Numbered from the stretch's first letter, positions 42,727 to 51,203 are shown. The stretch: 64,000 bases of DNA from GCA-2731375 sp964631725 (GCA_964631725.1 CAZVYX010000020.1:28040-92039), one strand, 5' to 3'. Numbers and translations are program-made. The notes: generated from the sequence alone by a model not told the origin.

Positions 42727-43593
42727 TTAGTGCGCGGCCCCGGTTTGCCTTGCCCGGGCGCCGGCATCCGCCAGCTTCACGCCGGATTTGCCATCGCGGG
42801 AGGCGTATTCCACCTTGGCCTTTTCGACCCAGACCTTGAAAGCTTCTTTCGAGACCACTTTGACCTGGATCGGCATGAAACCATGGCCGGTACCGCACAG
42901 TTCCGAGCACTGGCCGTAGTAGGTGCCTTCCTTCTCAACCCGGACCCAGGTCTCGTTCAGGCGGCCCGGTACGCCGTCCAGCTTGACGCCGAAGGCGGGG
43001 ATGGCCCAGGCGTGGATCACGTCAGAGGCGGCGATCAGCAAACGCACATTGGTGTTGACCGGAATAACGACGCTTTCGTCGGTGGCCAGCAGGCGCGGCT
43101 GCCCGGGCTCCAGCTCGTCGTCAGCCAGCATCGAGGCATCAAAGGTGAAATCGCCGTTGTCGGGATACTCGTAGGACCAGTACCACTGATGGCCAATCGC
43201 CTTGATGGTCATCTCGGCATCCTTCGTGCTGTCGGCGTAGTACAACAGCTTGAAAGACGGAATGGCGATGACAACCAGAATCAGGATCGGTATCGCCGTC
43301 CACAGAACTTCCAGCAAGGTGTTGTGGGTCGTCGTACGCGGCGTCGGATTCGCCTTGGCGTTAAACTTCACCATCACGTAAATCATCAACAAGGTCACGA
43401 ACACCGCGATCACGGTGATAATGACCAGCAGCATGTTGTGAAAATCGTTCAGCTGCTCCGCAACCGGTGTGACCGGCGCCTGCAACCCCAATTGCCAGGG
43501 GTGCGCCATGCCATGATCCGCCTGTGCCGACGCGCTCGCCAATAAAGAACAGACCAGCGCCATCGGCGCGGCCAAGATTCGCCAAGCCCACAT
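42727..43593 (-). CDS. ctaC: Cytochrome c oxidase subunit II
   Basis: A 288-residue precursor. A signal peptide (WRILAAPMALVCSLLASASAQA) precedes two membrane helices and the periplasmic CuA domain. GHQWYWSYEYPD, DVIHAWAIPAFGVKLDGVPGR and CSELCGTGHGFMPI with the C-x3-C-x3-H-x2-M CuA ligands are intact. It accepts electrons from cytochrome c. The ATG at 43593 has GAGG seven to eight bases upstream; a more upstream start at 43644 would add 17 polar residues before the signal peptide. It is the first gene of the oxidase operon, with an FNR-like site about 105 bases upstream. Confidence 0.96.
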   Translation of the reverse strand: MWAWRILAAPMALVCSLLASASAQADHGMAHPWQLGLQAPVTPVAEQLNDFHNMLLVIITVIAVFVTLLMIYVMVKFNAKANPTPRTTTHNTLLEVLWTAIPILILVVIAIPSFKLLYYADSTKDAEMTIKAIGHQWYWSYEYPDNGDFTFDASMLADDELEPGQPRLLATDESVVIPVNTNVRLLIAASDVIHAWAIPAFGVKLDGVPGRLNETWVRVEKEGTYYGQCSELCGTGHGFMPIQVKVVSKEAFKVWVEKAKVEYASRDGKSGVKLADAGARARQTGAAH

Positions 43594-43697
43594 TTCAAAG
43601 CCTCGATTTCTTTTTAAAAATTCCACACCGGGAAGATTCCCCATTACTCACATGGGTCTATGTAACCCAACGAATTATCAGGGAACAAGTCCGTTGC

Positions 43698-43711
43698 TTG
43701 ACCTTGATCAA
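43698..43711 (-). promoter_or_regulatory. FNR/FixK-like binding site upstream of ctaC
   Basis: TTGACCTTGATCAA is one base off the FNR consensus TTGAT-N4-ATCAA and fits the CRP/FNR superfamily pattern TTGA-N6-TCAA. It lies about 105 bases upstream of the ctaC start, a location suited to activation or repression of the aa3 oxidase operon by oxygen-responsive regulators. Prediction from motif alone. Confidence 0.55.
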
Positions 43712-43908
43712 GGCCTTGGCCGCCGATCCCGATATATATCAGACGCTGGATTAGGGCTTGAAACTGCGAAAATGGGGGTTGTGTAACCATTTGAGACCGC
43801 AAATGCCTTGCACAGCCTGTGGATTATCGCGCGCCATGCGACCTTTTGTCGCACGGGCTGCCGGCTTTCATAATCACATCATAATTTTCATTTCATAACC
43901 GTGTGTTA

Positions 43909-43920
43909 ACCAATATTGGT
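43909..43920. promoter_or_regulatory. Palindrome upstream of tldD
   Basis: ACCAATATTGGT is a perfect 12-base palindrome, flanked by GTTA and AAC so that symmetry nearly extends further. It lies 40 bases before the tldD ATG and may be an operator. No regulator family can be named. Confidence 0.35.
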
Positions 43921-43960
43921 AACTAATGGTAGACTAGTGCCCAAGGGAGCAGATGGGACC

Positions 43961-45433
43961 ATGAGTGATTCGAAGGCCGAGGCCGGTTCGACCGGCGGTA
44001 GCGGAGATTTGGGCGGCGATCCGGCGCTGTTGTTCGAGCGGGCTGGTCTGGATGAAAACCGTGTCCAGACCATTGTCGGCGACGCCTTGCAAGGCTGCGA
44101 CGATGGCGAATTGTTCATGGAATATAGCCAGAGCGAAAGCCTGGTGCTGGACGATGGCCGAATCAAATCCGCCAATTTCGATACCAATCAGGGCTTTGGC
44201 CTGCGCGCCGTCGCGGGGGAGCAGACCGGCTATGCCCATGCCTCTGATTTGAACGAAGCGGCGATTGCCAGGGCCGGCGAGGCAGTGCGGGCGGTTCGCG
44301 CCGGACACGGCGGCACCATGAGCGAGGCGCCCCTGGCGACCAATCAAAGCCTTTATCCCGATGACAATCCCCTGGGGGAGATTTCTTTCGCCGACAAAGT
44401 GCAGCTTTTGGGCGAAGTGGACAGTTATGCCCGCGGCCGTGATGCCAGGGTACGCCAGGTTACCGTGTCCCTGCATGGGCAATGGCAGGCGGTCGAGATC
44501 ATGCGCGCCGACGGACGGCGGATCCGCGATATCCGCCCCCTGGTGCGCCTGAACGTGGCCGTGGTGCTGGGCGAGGGCGAGCGTCAGGAAAGCGGCAGTC
44601 ACGGGGTTGGCGACCGCATTGGCTTCGCGCGCTATGTTGAAACGGCGAATTGGCGGGCGCAGGTCGATGAAGCCATGCGCCAGGCCGAGGTCAATCTGTC
44701 CTCGGTACCGGCGCCGGCGGGCGAAATGCAGGTAGTGCTTGGCCCCGGCTGGCCCGGCATCCTACTGCACGAAGCTATCGGCCATGGCCTGGAAGGTGAT
44801 TTCAACCGCAAGCAGACCTCGGCCTTTGCCGGATTGCTCGGCGAGCGGGTGGCCTCTCCCGGCGTCACGGTGGTGGATGACGGCAGCATCGACGGCCGGC
44901 GGGGCTCGTTGTCGGTGGATGACGAGGGCACGCCGACGGAATGCACCACCCTGATCGAGGACGGCATTCTGAAAGGCTATATGCAGGACCGCCTGAACGC
45001 CCGGCTGATGGGCATGGCGGTAACCGGCAACGGCCGGCGGCAGTCCTTTGCCCATATGCCCATGCCGCGGATGACCAACACCTTCATGCGGCCCGGTGAT
45101 CAGGATCCGGGCGAAATTATCGCCAGCGTCAAGAATGGCATTTACGCCGTCAACTTTGGCGGCGGCCAGGTCGATATTACCTCCGGCAAATTCGTCTTTA
45201 GCTGCACCGAGGCCTACCAGTTGCAGGATGGCAAGATCGGCGCGCCCGTGAAAGGCGCGACCCTAATCGGTAATGGCGCGGATGCGCTGACCAAGGTTGG
45301 CGGCATCGGTAATGATCTGGCCCTGGATACCGGCGTTGGCACCTGCGGCAAAAGCGGCCAGGGCGTGCCGGTGGGCGTGGGCCAACCAACACTGTTGATC
45401 AACGGCTTGACCGTTGGCGGCACGGCGGCCTAG
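43961..45433 (+). CDS. tldD: Metalloprotease TldD
   Basis: A 490-residue PmbA/TldD-family protein. The zinc motif HEAIGH (residues 270-275, in LLHEAIGHGLEGD) identifies the TldD subunit; TldE/PmbA lacks it. NRKQTSAFAGLLGERVASPGVTVVDDG, MPRMTNTFM and GGGQVDITSGKFVFSCTEAYQ are characteristic. With TldE it degrades unfolded peptides and processes some peptide natural products. No pmbA gene is in the window. ATG at 43961 has GGGAGCAGATG upstream. The stop TAG is the first triplet of repeat copy C, whose first hairpin begins at the G of the stop codon. Confidence 0.95.
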   Translation: MSDSKAEAGSTGGSGDLGGDPALLFERAGLDENRVQTIVGDALQGCDDGELFMEYSQSESLVLDDGRIKSANFDTNQGFGLRAVAGEQTGYAHASDLNEAAIARAGEAVRAVRAGHGGTMSEAPLATNQSLYPDDNPLGEISFADKVQLLGEVDSYARGRDARVRQVTVSLHGQWQAVEIMRADGRRIRDIRPLVRLNVAVVLGEGERQESGSHGVGDRIGFARYVETANWRAQVDEAMRQAEVNLSSVPAPAGEMQVVLGPGWPGILLHEAIGHGLEGDFNRKQTSAFAGLLGERVASPGVTVVDDGSIDGRRGSLSVDDEGTPTECTTLIEDGILKGYMQDRLNARLMGMAVTGNGRRQSFAHMPMPRMTNTFMRPGDQDPGEIIASVKNGIYAVNFGGGQVDITSGKFVFSCTEAYQLQDGKIGAPVKGATLIGNGADALTKVGGIGNDLALDTGVGTCGKSGQGVPVGVGQPTLLINGLTVGGTAA

Positions 45434-45534
45434 AGCATGTTTCTTCTAAACATGCTCGGACTCTTAAGGAAAGGGCAATTGAACCAATATCTTAAGTTGC
45501 GAAAGCGACTCCGATTAATTGAAAATTGCTCTAG
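45430..45534 (-). repeat. Intergenic palindromic repeat, copy C
   Basis: 105 bases from CTAGAGCA to TGCTCTAG. The left end has a perfect 10-base stem (45433-45442 with 45448-45457). Then comes a longer imperfect hairpin with outer arms GGGCAATTGAACC... and ...AATTGAAAATTGCTC. Its reverse complement matches copy A closely. The TAG at 45431-45433 is the tldD stop codon; the other end lies just before the ATPase gene. Confidence 0.87.
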
Positions 45535-45545
45535 GGGCTTCGTGG

Positions 45546-46535
45546 ATGAATGAACCGGTAAAGCCGCGGCCAGACGCCATGGGCGAGGGCATGACACAAT
45601 CGCATGTGGCGACGGCGCCCGCGGCCGAGCCGGCAGTGGCGCCCGCGAGCAAGGATTCGATGGCCAGCGATTATTTGCCGAACCTTCAGCGTCTGTACCG
45701 CACCCCGGAAGCGGCGCCCCAGGTCATCCCCTCGGCCTTTCAGTTCCTCAACAACAACATGGGTGGCTGGCGCGGCGGCCTGCACCTGTTGTCGGGGGAG
45801 CCGGGCAGCGGCAAGACCTCTTTTGCCCTGTTCAATGCCGCCGTAGCGGCGCGAGCCGGATTTCCGGTGTTGTATCTAAGTTTTGATCTGCAGGCGGAAT
45901 TCCTGGTCTTGAAATTGTTGTGCCAGCAGGCCGAACTGAACTGCCGCGACATGATAGACGGCCGGCTGGGGGAAGATGCTCTAAAGGCTGCGGCGGAAGC
46001 CCACGAGGAGACTTTTTCCCGCATCAAGGTGATTGAGGCGAATCCGGAATTGCCCAACGAGCAAGCCGAGGACCTGGCTCGGGAAATGATTGCCGCGAGC
46101 GAGCACGACAAGATCCTGGTAATCGTCGACTATCTGCAGATTTGGGCCGCGGGCAGCCGGCGGTTTTCCGAATTCCGCCATGAAATCGCCAAGCTGATGA
46201 CCGCCATGCGGCGTTTGGCGCTGAGCCTGGACAGCCCCGTGCTGGCGATATCATCGCAAAACCGGCAGCATCAGGGTGACGCGGTGCTGGTCAGCCTGGA
46301 AGGCACCTCGGATCTGGAATATTCAGCCGATACCATAACCTTCCTGGTCAATGTTGAGCGACCTTCCAGTCAGGGCAGTTACACGCACCCGGATGATTTG
46401 CTGACGAAAAGCCGTTCGGTTTCGGTTAATCTGCGCAAGAACCGTTTTGGCGACAGCGGTTCGCGCATGGTCAAGTTCATGCCCGCCACCGGGGCCTTCG
46501 ACGAAGAGACCGTACGCCGCCCCTTTGCCACCTAG
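45546..46535 (+). CDS. DnaB C-terminal-like (RecA-fold, SF4) ATPase
   Basis: A 329-residue protein that looks like the ATPase half of replicative helicase DnaB without the N-terminal primase-binding domain. Walker A GEPGSGKT at residues 84-91, H1a LSFDLQAE, Walker B ILVIVDYLQI (D195), H3 PVLAISSQNRQ, H4 SDLEYSADTITFLV and the arginine-finger-like region NLRKNRFGDSGSRMVKF align in order. The first 40 residues are Ala/Pro/Glu-rich and probably disordered. Function unknown; a recombination, repair or replication-accessory ATPase is possible. ATG at 45546 is 12 bases after repeat copy C; an in-frame TTG at 45519 lies inside the repeat. Stop TAG begins repeat-like element D. Confidence 0.8.
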   Translation: MNEPVKPRPDAMGEGMTQSHVATAPAAEPAVAPASKDSMASDYLPNLQRLYRTPEAAPQVIPSAFQFLNNNMGGWRGGLHLLSGEPGSGKTSFALFNAAVAARAGFPVLYLSFDLQAEFLVLKLLCQQAELNCRDMIDGRLGEDALKAAAEAHEETFSRIKVIEANPELPNEQAEDLAREMIAASEHDKILVIVDYLQIWAAGSRRFSEFRHEIAKLMTAMRRLALSLDSPVLAISSQNRQHQGDAVLVSLEGTSDLEYSADTITFLVNVERPSSQGSYTHPDDLLTKSRSVSVNLRKNRFGDSGSRMVKFMPATGAFDEETVRRPFAT

Positions 46536-46627
46536 CGCATGTCGGGTTTAATCAAACCCGAACCCATGCGCTGAAACCTTTAGAATAGAGCAACTTATCC
46601 GCACTCAATTGAATGCGGGTTGCTCTA
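46532..46627. repeat. Two-hairpin intergenic repeat D
   Basis: Begins CTAGCGCATG, where TAG (46533-46535) is the stop codon of the ATPase gene. The first hairpin is AGCGCAT...ATGCGCT with inner arms TCGGGTTT/AAACCCGA. The second runs from TAGAGCAAC to GTTGCTCTA with an inner CCGCA...TGCGG stem. General plan and the TAGAGCA/TGCTCTA ends resemble copies A-C, but interior sequence differs. Confidence 0.7.
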
Positions 46628-46643
46628 AACATTCCCGCCACAA

Positions 46644-47780
46644 TTAGTTCCGCTTGTCCTTGCCGGCATGACTGGCATTGATCCAGTCTGCGAGAAGCTT
46701 CGCAACCGCGCTATGTCCCTGGGCGGTCAGATGCCCTTCGTTTTCGTAATAATCACCCCGCATACCGCCCTGATAGCGGCGGCGTAATTCCGCCGCCGCA
46801 TCCAGAGTTGGGACCTCGGCCATCTTGGCCCAGGCCATGATGGCACGGCGCAGATGATCCTGATATTGCGCCTCAATGCCGTCGGGGTCCTGCACGAAGC
46901 TGCCGCCCGGTAACAGGATCAGGCCGAAATTGGCGGCTTGCCCGGCCGCCGCCGTCCGGGCGCGGCGGACCAGCGCCTGAAACAGCGCCAGGGGCTGGAC
47001 CTGGTTACGCTGAAAATGATCGCCCAGATCGACCTTGGCCGATTGGTTCAGACCCAGGCGCCGGGTTGTTTCGGATTCCCCAAACAGGCCCTTCCAAATA
47101 CTCGGGCGCATGCCGGATCCGGCCAGGATGACCCTGCGCAAATCCACCCCCTCTTCACCGGCCGGTTTGCGCTGCCGCGATACCGGAACGTTGCGCAGGT
47201 CCAGGCCGGCGGCGGTCAGCACGAAATATGGCTTGGCATTGTCCAGCCGCAAGGGATAGGGGCGCATGTTGTCGGCCAGATCGTCGCCCAGATACACCGC
47301 CAGCAACACCGTTTCGGGCCGGTGCTTGGGCAATATTTGCTCAATCAGCAAGACCTCCTGATCGGTGGAAAAACTCGGGACACCGAAATTCAGATAGGCA
47401 TGGTCCTTATCCGCCCCATCCAGCAGGGCGGTGAAGCTCTGTCCCGGTCCAACGCCGAAACCGAATGTGAAACTGTCGCCGACGATGGCCGTGCGCCGTT
47501 GGCTCTTGCGCGAGGGGCCGCGAAACCCGTCCGCCCCGGTTTGATAAGTGACGTTGAAATCATGATGGCGGTGCTTGCCGGCCCAATTGGCTTGCAGCCG
47601 CCAGCCTAGTTGGGGGTCGTAGCTGAACAATCCCTTTTCCAGCTTTTCGCTGTCTTCGATCGCGACCCGTTGCTGGCGCAGCACGAACTCACCGACGGCG
47701 GCGACGAACAACAGTGCCAACACCGCCGTCAACGCCGCCTTGAGGGCGGTTTTCCGCCGTGATGGTTCAGCGGATGCCAC
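46644..47780 (-). CDS. SGNH/GDSL-fold hydrolase, membrane-anchored
   Basis: A 378-residue protein: an N-terminal helix (ALTAVLALLFVAAVGEFVL) that probably anchors it, then an SGNH domain. The nucleophile block is TAIVGDSFTFGFGVGPG (GDS), the Gly/Asn block is LNFGVPSFSTDQE, and the C-terminal catalytic His block is YYENEGHLTAQGHSAVA. Close in design to AlgX/alginate O-acetyltransferase-like and other cell-surface acyl esterases; the domain faces the periplasm. No polysaccharide genes are adjacent. Convergent with the ATPase gene across repeat D. Confidence 0.85.
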   Translation of the reverse strand: MASAEPSRRKTALKAALTAVLALLFVAAVGEFVLRQQRVAIEDSEKLEKGLFSYDPQLGWRLQANWAGKHRHHDFNVTYQTGADGFRGPSRKSQRRTAIVGDSFTFGFGVGPGQSFTALLDGADKDHAYLNFGVPSFSTDQEVLLIEQILPKHRPETVLLAVYLGDDLADNMRPYPLRLDNAKPYFVLTAAGLDLRNVPVSRQRKPAGEEGVDLRRVILAGSGMRPSIWKGLFGESETTRRLGLNQSAKVDLGDHFQRNQVQPLALFQALVRRARTAAAGQAANFGLILLPGGSFVQDPDGIEAQYQDHLRRAIMAWAKMAEVPTLDAAAELRRRYQGGMRGDYYENEGHLTAQGHSAVAKLLADWINASHAGKDKRN

Positions 47781-47822
47781 AGTGCGAATTCCTTACGATT
47801 TTCAAATCCAAAACCTTTGTTA

Positions 47823-48572
47823 TCAGGCCCGCAGACGGCGGTCGAACAGCGCCAGCATGGTTTCCCAATGGCGTTCCGATGCCGGTTTCCTGTAGACCGG
47901 GCGTTCGGCGAAAACGAAACCATGTTCGGTCTCGGGATAGATTTCGATCGTATGCTTGATCCCAGCCGCTGCCATGGCGCCGGGCATGGCGGCCAGTTCC
48001 TCTTCCGGCACAAAGGGGTCGTCGGATGCGAAGCCCAGGTAGACTTCGGCCTTTATCTTGTTGGCCACCAAATGCGGTGAATCGGGCTGATCCGTGATGA
48101 TCTTGACGCCATGATAGGAAGCAATGGCGTCAAAGCGATCCGGATAGGCCGCGCCCACGGACATGACAAACTGCCCGCTCATGCAGTAGCCGACGCAACC
48201 CGCCGCAACATCGGCGGCGGCGTCACATTGATCGATAAAGTCCAGCATGCCCTTGGTATCGGCGACGACCCTGGCGTTGGTCAAGGTGTTCATGACCTCG
48301 AACATTTTGGCGCGCTGGCCGTCGTCGTCGCGAATGCGCGACAGATCATAGCCATAGTGCCCCTCGCGGCCCGTGCGGTAGTACATGTTCGGCAGCAGCA
48401 CGGTGTAGCCGACCGTTCCGATGCGGCGCGCCATGTCGCGCAGTTCCTCGCGCATTCCCGGTGCATCCATATATAGAATGACCGCCGGGTGCGGGCCGCC
48501 CTGCTCCGGATGGCAGACGAAGACATCCATTGTGCCGTCGTCGGTTTTGATCTCCGTCTCGAATTCACGCAT
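47823..48572 (-). CDS. Dienelactone hydrolase family protein
   Basis: A 249-residue alpha/beta hydrolase with the DLH-type cysteine nucleophile: C130 in GCVGYCMSGQF. The Asp (FASDDPFVP) and His (ETEHGF) of the triad are present. The substrate may be a dienelactone or another small ester; DLH-family proteins are often annotated this way without biochemical proof. ATG at 48572 has GGAGG upstream, and a start at 48620 would add an unrelated 16-residue stretch. Lies between the SGNH hydrolase and dcd genes, all on the minus strand but spaced. Confidence 0.9.
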   Translation of the reverse strand: MREFETEIKTDDGTMDVFVCHPEQGGPHPAVILYMDAPGMREELRDMARRIGTVGYTVLLPNMYYRTGREGHYGYDLSRIRDDDGQRAKMFEVMNTLTNARVVADTKGMLDFIDQCDAAADVAAGCVGYCMSGQFVMSVGAAYPDRFDAIASYHGVKIITDQPDSPHLVANKIKAEVYLGFASDDPFVPEEELAAMPGAMAAAGIKHTIEIYPETEHGFVFAERPVYRKPASERHWETMLALFDRRLRA

Positions 48573-48663
48573 CTTCCAATCCTCCCCATATGGATTCTTG
48601 GCGCTCCTTTCCCAAGGCAACCATCACGGTTGCCCGGCGCGCCGATCAGTCAGGTCGGTAAAT

Positions 48664-49833
48664 CTAGCCCCGGCGGAATTGCTTGGCCAGGGCCAGGGTC
48701 TGTTTTTGATAGTTGGAGCCAATATCCTGGCCGTAAATGCGGTCCGGCGTCGCGCTCAGACGTTCATAGACCAGGCGGCCCACTGTCTGACCATGTTCGA
48801 GCAGGAACGGCACGTCATGGCTGCGCACTTCCAGAACCGCGCGGGTGCCCTCGCCGCCCGCCTCGGCCCAGCCAAAGCCCGGATCGAAAAAGCCGGCATA
48901 GTGCACCCGAAATTCCCCCACCAGGGTATCGTAGGCGACCATTTCGGCGGCGTGATCCGGGGGCACCGAGACGGCCTCCCGGCTGGCCAGAATGTAAAAG
49001 TCATCCGGATTGAGGACCAGGCCCGAATGGGTCCCCGTGCCGGCGTGGATCGGCTCCCAAAAGTCGTCCGGGTCGTACTGGCCAACCCGGTCAATATCGA
49101 TCAACGGCGCATGCTGCCGCGCCTTGTAGCCAATCAGGCCGTCTTCCCCGGCGCCTTGCAAATCGACCGTCAGGCCGATGCCGCCGGCGATGTTCTCGTC
49201 TCCCGCGTCGCCATGGACCAGGGGCGAACGCTGGTGCAGCCGGGCCAGTTCCGCATCCGACAGCCGATGTTCGCCCCGGCGCAGGCGCAACTGGTTTAGC
49301 CGGCCCCCCGTGCGCGCCAGTATGGAAAAGGTGCGCGGCGCGATCTCGGCATACAAGGGGCCGTGATATCCGGCCTCGACCCGGTCAAACTCGCCGGCCC
49401 CATCGGTGATCAGCCGGGTGAAGACGTCAAGGCGGCCGGTGGAGCTTTTCGGATTGGCGATAGCGGAGAGGCGTTCCGACAGGGCAAGTCGTTCCAGTAG
49501 TGGAACAATATAGACGCAGCCCCGTTCCAGCACCGCGCCCTGGGTCAGATCGACCGCATGCATGGTAAATTGCGCGATCTTTTGCGCCATGTTGTTGCCC
49601 GGTCCCGGCAGAAACGAGGCGCGGACCCGGTATGCGACCTCGCCCAGGCGCAAATCCAGGCTGGATGGCTGGATTTGACCCTCCAGCAACGGCTGATCCG
49701 CCGCGATCTCGCCGTCCCGCCACAGCGCGCTAATGGCCTGGCACGGCAGAATGCCGGTCACCGCGCCGCCCTTTGGGGCGGTGGTTCCGGTATTGTTGTT
49801 CTGGCCGTCCGAATCCATGGCTGCGATACTCAT
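48664..49833 (-). CDS. dcd: 2'-Deoxycytidine 5'-triphosphate deaminase (long, two-domain type)
   Basis: A 389-residue protein of the alphaproteobacterial long dCTP deaminase type, roughly twice the usual Dcd length, as if two trimeric dUTPase-fold units were fused. EGQIQPSSLDLRLGEVAYRV and ANPKSSTGRLDVFTRLITD (phosphate/active-site motif) occur in the first half; YDTLVGEFRVHYAGFFDPGFGW and EVRSHDVPFLLEHGQTVGRLVYERL in the second half repeat the same theme. It supplies dUTP for dTMP synthesis. The first 25 residues are polar and unconserved-looking. Confidence 0.92.
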   Translation of the reverse strand: MSIAAMDSDGQNNNTGTTAPKGGAVTGILPCQAISALWRDGEIAADQPLLEGQIQPSSLDLRLGEVAYRVRASFLPGPGNNMAQKIAQFTMHAVDLTQGAVLERGCVYIVPLLERLALSERLSAIANPKSSTGRLDVFTRLITDGAGEFDRVEAGYHGPLYAEIAPRTFSILARTGGRLNQLRLRRGEHRLSDAELARLHQRSPLVHGDAGDENIAGGIGLTVDLQGAGEDGLIGYKARQHAPLIDIDRVGQYDPDDFWEPIHAGTGTHSGLVLNPDDFYILASREAVSVPPDHAAEMVAYDTLVGEFRVHYAGFFDPGFGWAEAGGEGTRAVLEVRSHDVPFLLEHGQTVGRLVYERLSATPDRIYGQDIGSNYQKQTLALAKQFRRG

Positions 49834-50069
49834 TCCCTGGCGCCCTCGTCTGCTTGGCCGAATAGCGGAGATTACAAGAAAACCCCTGTAAATTCAATAG
49901 CTTGAGAGATTTGATCTGGCCGAATTATCCACAGGTGCCGGGCTCAATCAAGGCTTTGCGAAGTGTTGTTAGGGCAATAACATAGAGCACCGATCCCCGT
50001 AATTAAGACAATTCACAGGCCGACGTTCGCCTTTTACTCACAGCCGCGGCAGAAAAGGAAAGCCATCCC
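49834..50069. other. Divergent intergenic region between dcd and the racemase-family gene
   Basis: 236 bases without a gene. It should hold the promoters of both divergent genes. Moderately AT-rich. A short TAGAGCACC near 49986 recalls the end of the palindromic repeats, but no matching second arm follows. No clear operator seen. Confidence 0.5.
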
Positions 50070-51158
50070 ATGATCGTCAAGGATATCCGTACCACATGCC
50101 TATCGATTCCCTTTACGGATCCGCCGCGCTGGAGCGCCGATTACAACCGTCCGCGGGAAATTCTCGTTGTCGAAATCGAAACCGCGTCGGGCATTACCGG
50201 CATGGGCTATCTGATGGTCCTCTCGGGCGGTCTGCGGACCATTCAAGCCTGTATCGAGGAGCTGGTGGCGCCGGTTGTGCTGGGCCGCGATATCCGGGCG
50301 GTGGAGGCGATTTGGCAGGACATTTGGCAGGCGACCTATTGGGTTGGCCGCATGGGGGTCACTGTTTTCGCGCAATCGGCGATCGATATTGCCCTGTGGG
50401 ATGCCCTGGGCAAACAGGCCGGCCTGCCGTTGTACCAACTATGGGGCGGCGCCCAGGATAGCCGGGCTATTCCTTCCTACGGTTCGGGCTGCTGGCGCGG
50501 CCTGGGCCGCGACGGCATGATCGACAAGGCGCGGGCTTATGTTGCCAGGGGTTTCGATGCCATCAAGATGCAGACCGGGCATATGTATGATCATGACACC
50601 GACGTGGCCAATGTGGCCGCCATGCGGGAAGCCCTGGGCGACGGCGTCGCGATCATGGTTGATGTCAACATGGGCTGGACGGCGGACGAGGCGATTGAAG
50701 TCGGCCGCCGGCTGGATGACCATAACATCCATTGGCTGGAGGAACCGGTGGTGGCGGAGGACTTCGCCGGCTATTTCCGCATCGCCGATGCGCTCAAGAC
50801 CCGCGTGGTTGGTGGCGAGAGCCATTTCACCCACTATGATCTGGCGCCGTTCTTTGACAACCCCAAGATCCCCATCCTGCAGCCGGACATGATGCGCGGC
50901 GGCCTGACGCAATTGCGCCGCATCGCCACCCTGGCCCACGCCAAGGGCATCCGCATCGCGCCGCATCTGTTCCACGAGATCATGGTGCAGGTGATGGCGG
51001 CCATACCCAACCCGGACGTTCTGGAGTATCTCGATTTTCTCGATGACCTCTGGGTCGAACCGGTACCGCCCGAAGGCAACATGCTGCGCCCGCCGGACCG
51101 GCCGGGCCATGGCCTCGCTTTCAAGCCGGAAATTCTCCGGGACTTCGCAATCAAATAG
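50070..51158 (+). CDS. Mandelate racemase/muconate lactonizing enzyme family protein
   Basis: A 362-residue enolase-superfamily enzyme with the capping domain and TIM barrel. Metal ligands D198 (DVNMGW), E224 (WLEEP) and E250 (GGES) and the His-Asp dyad H299 (APHLFHE) and D273 (QPDMMRGG) match mandelate racemase numbering almost exactly. The K-x-K base reads K166-M-Q168, so one of the two lysines is replaced. It is thus probably a sugar-acid or alpha-hydroxy-acid dehydratase or racemase rather than a mandelate racemase. The ATG has AGAAAAGGAAAG upstream. It ends 34 bases before the convergent flavoprotein gene. Confidence 0.9.
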   Translation: MIVKDIRTTCLSIPFTDPPRWSADYNRPREILVVEIETASGITGMGYLMVLSGGLRTIQACIEELVAPVVLGRDIRAVEAIWQDIWQATYWVGRMGVTVFAQSAIDIALWDALGKQAGLPLYQLWGGAQDSRAIPSYGSGCWRGLGRDGMIDKARAYVARGFDAIKMQTGHMYDHDTDVANVAAMREALGDGVAIMVDVNMGWTADEAIEVGRRLDDHNIHWLEEPVVAEDFAGYFRIADALKTRVVGGESHFTHYDLAPFFDNPKIPILQPDMMRGGLTQLRRIATLAHAKGIRIAPHLFHEIMVQVMAAIPNPDVLEYLDFLDDLWVEPVPPEGNMLRPPDRPGHGLAFKPEILRDFAIK

Positions 51159-51176
51159 TTGTACCAGCGGCCGTTG

Positions 51177-51203
51177 ACGGCGGCCCTTGGCTTTAGCCGC
51201 CGT
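51177..51203. terminator. Hairpin between convergent genes
   Basis: ACGGCGGC (51177-51184) and GCCGCCGT (51196-51203) form a perfect 8-base stem with an 11-base loop; it overlaps the last codons of the flavoprotein gene. Placement between two convergent genes suggests a bidirectional terminator, but no T-run follows on either strand. Confidence 0.35.

Larger units (their letters stand above)
43594..43960. other. Divergent regulatory region between ctaC and tldD
   Basis: A 367-base non-coding stretch shared by two divergent transcripts. It contains an FNR/FixK-like site (43698-43711) toward ctaC and a 12-base palindrome ACCAATATTGGT (43909-43920) 40 bases before the tldD start. It turns AT-rich between about 43870 and 43930, as promoters often do. 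I could not assign -10/-35 boxes with confidence and saw no small gene. Confidence 0.6.

Noticed and set aside
49986..49994. TAGAGCACC resembling a repeat end upstream of the racemase-family gene
   Set aside because: No matching second arm or further similarity to the palindromic repeats.
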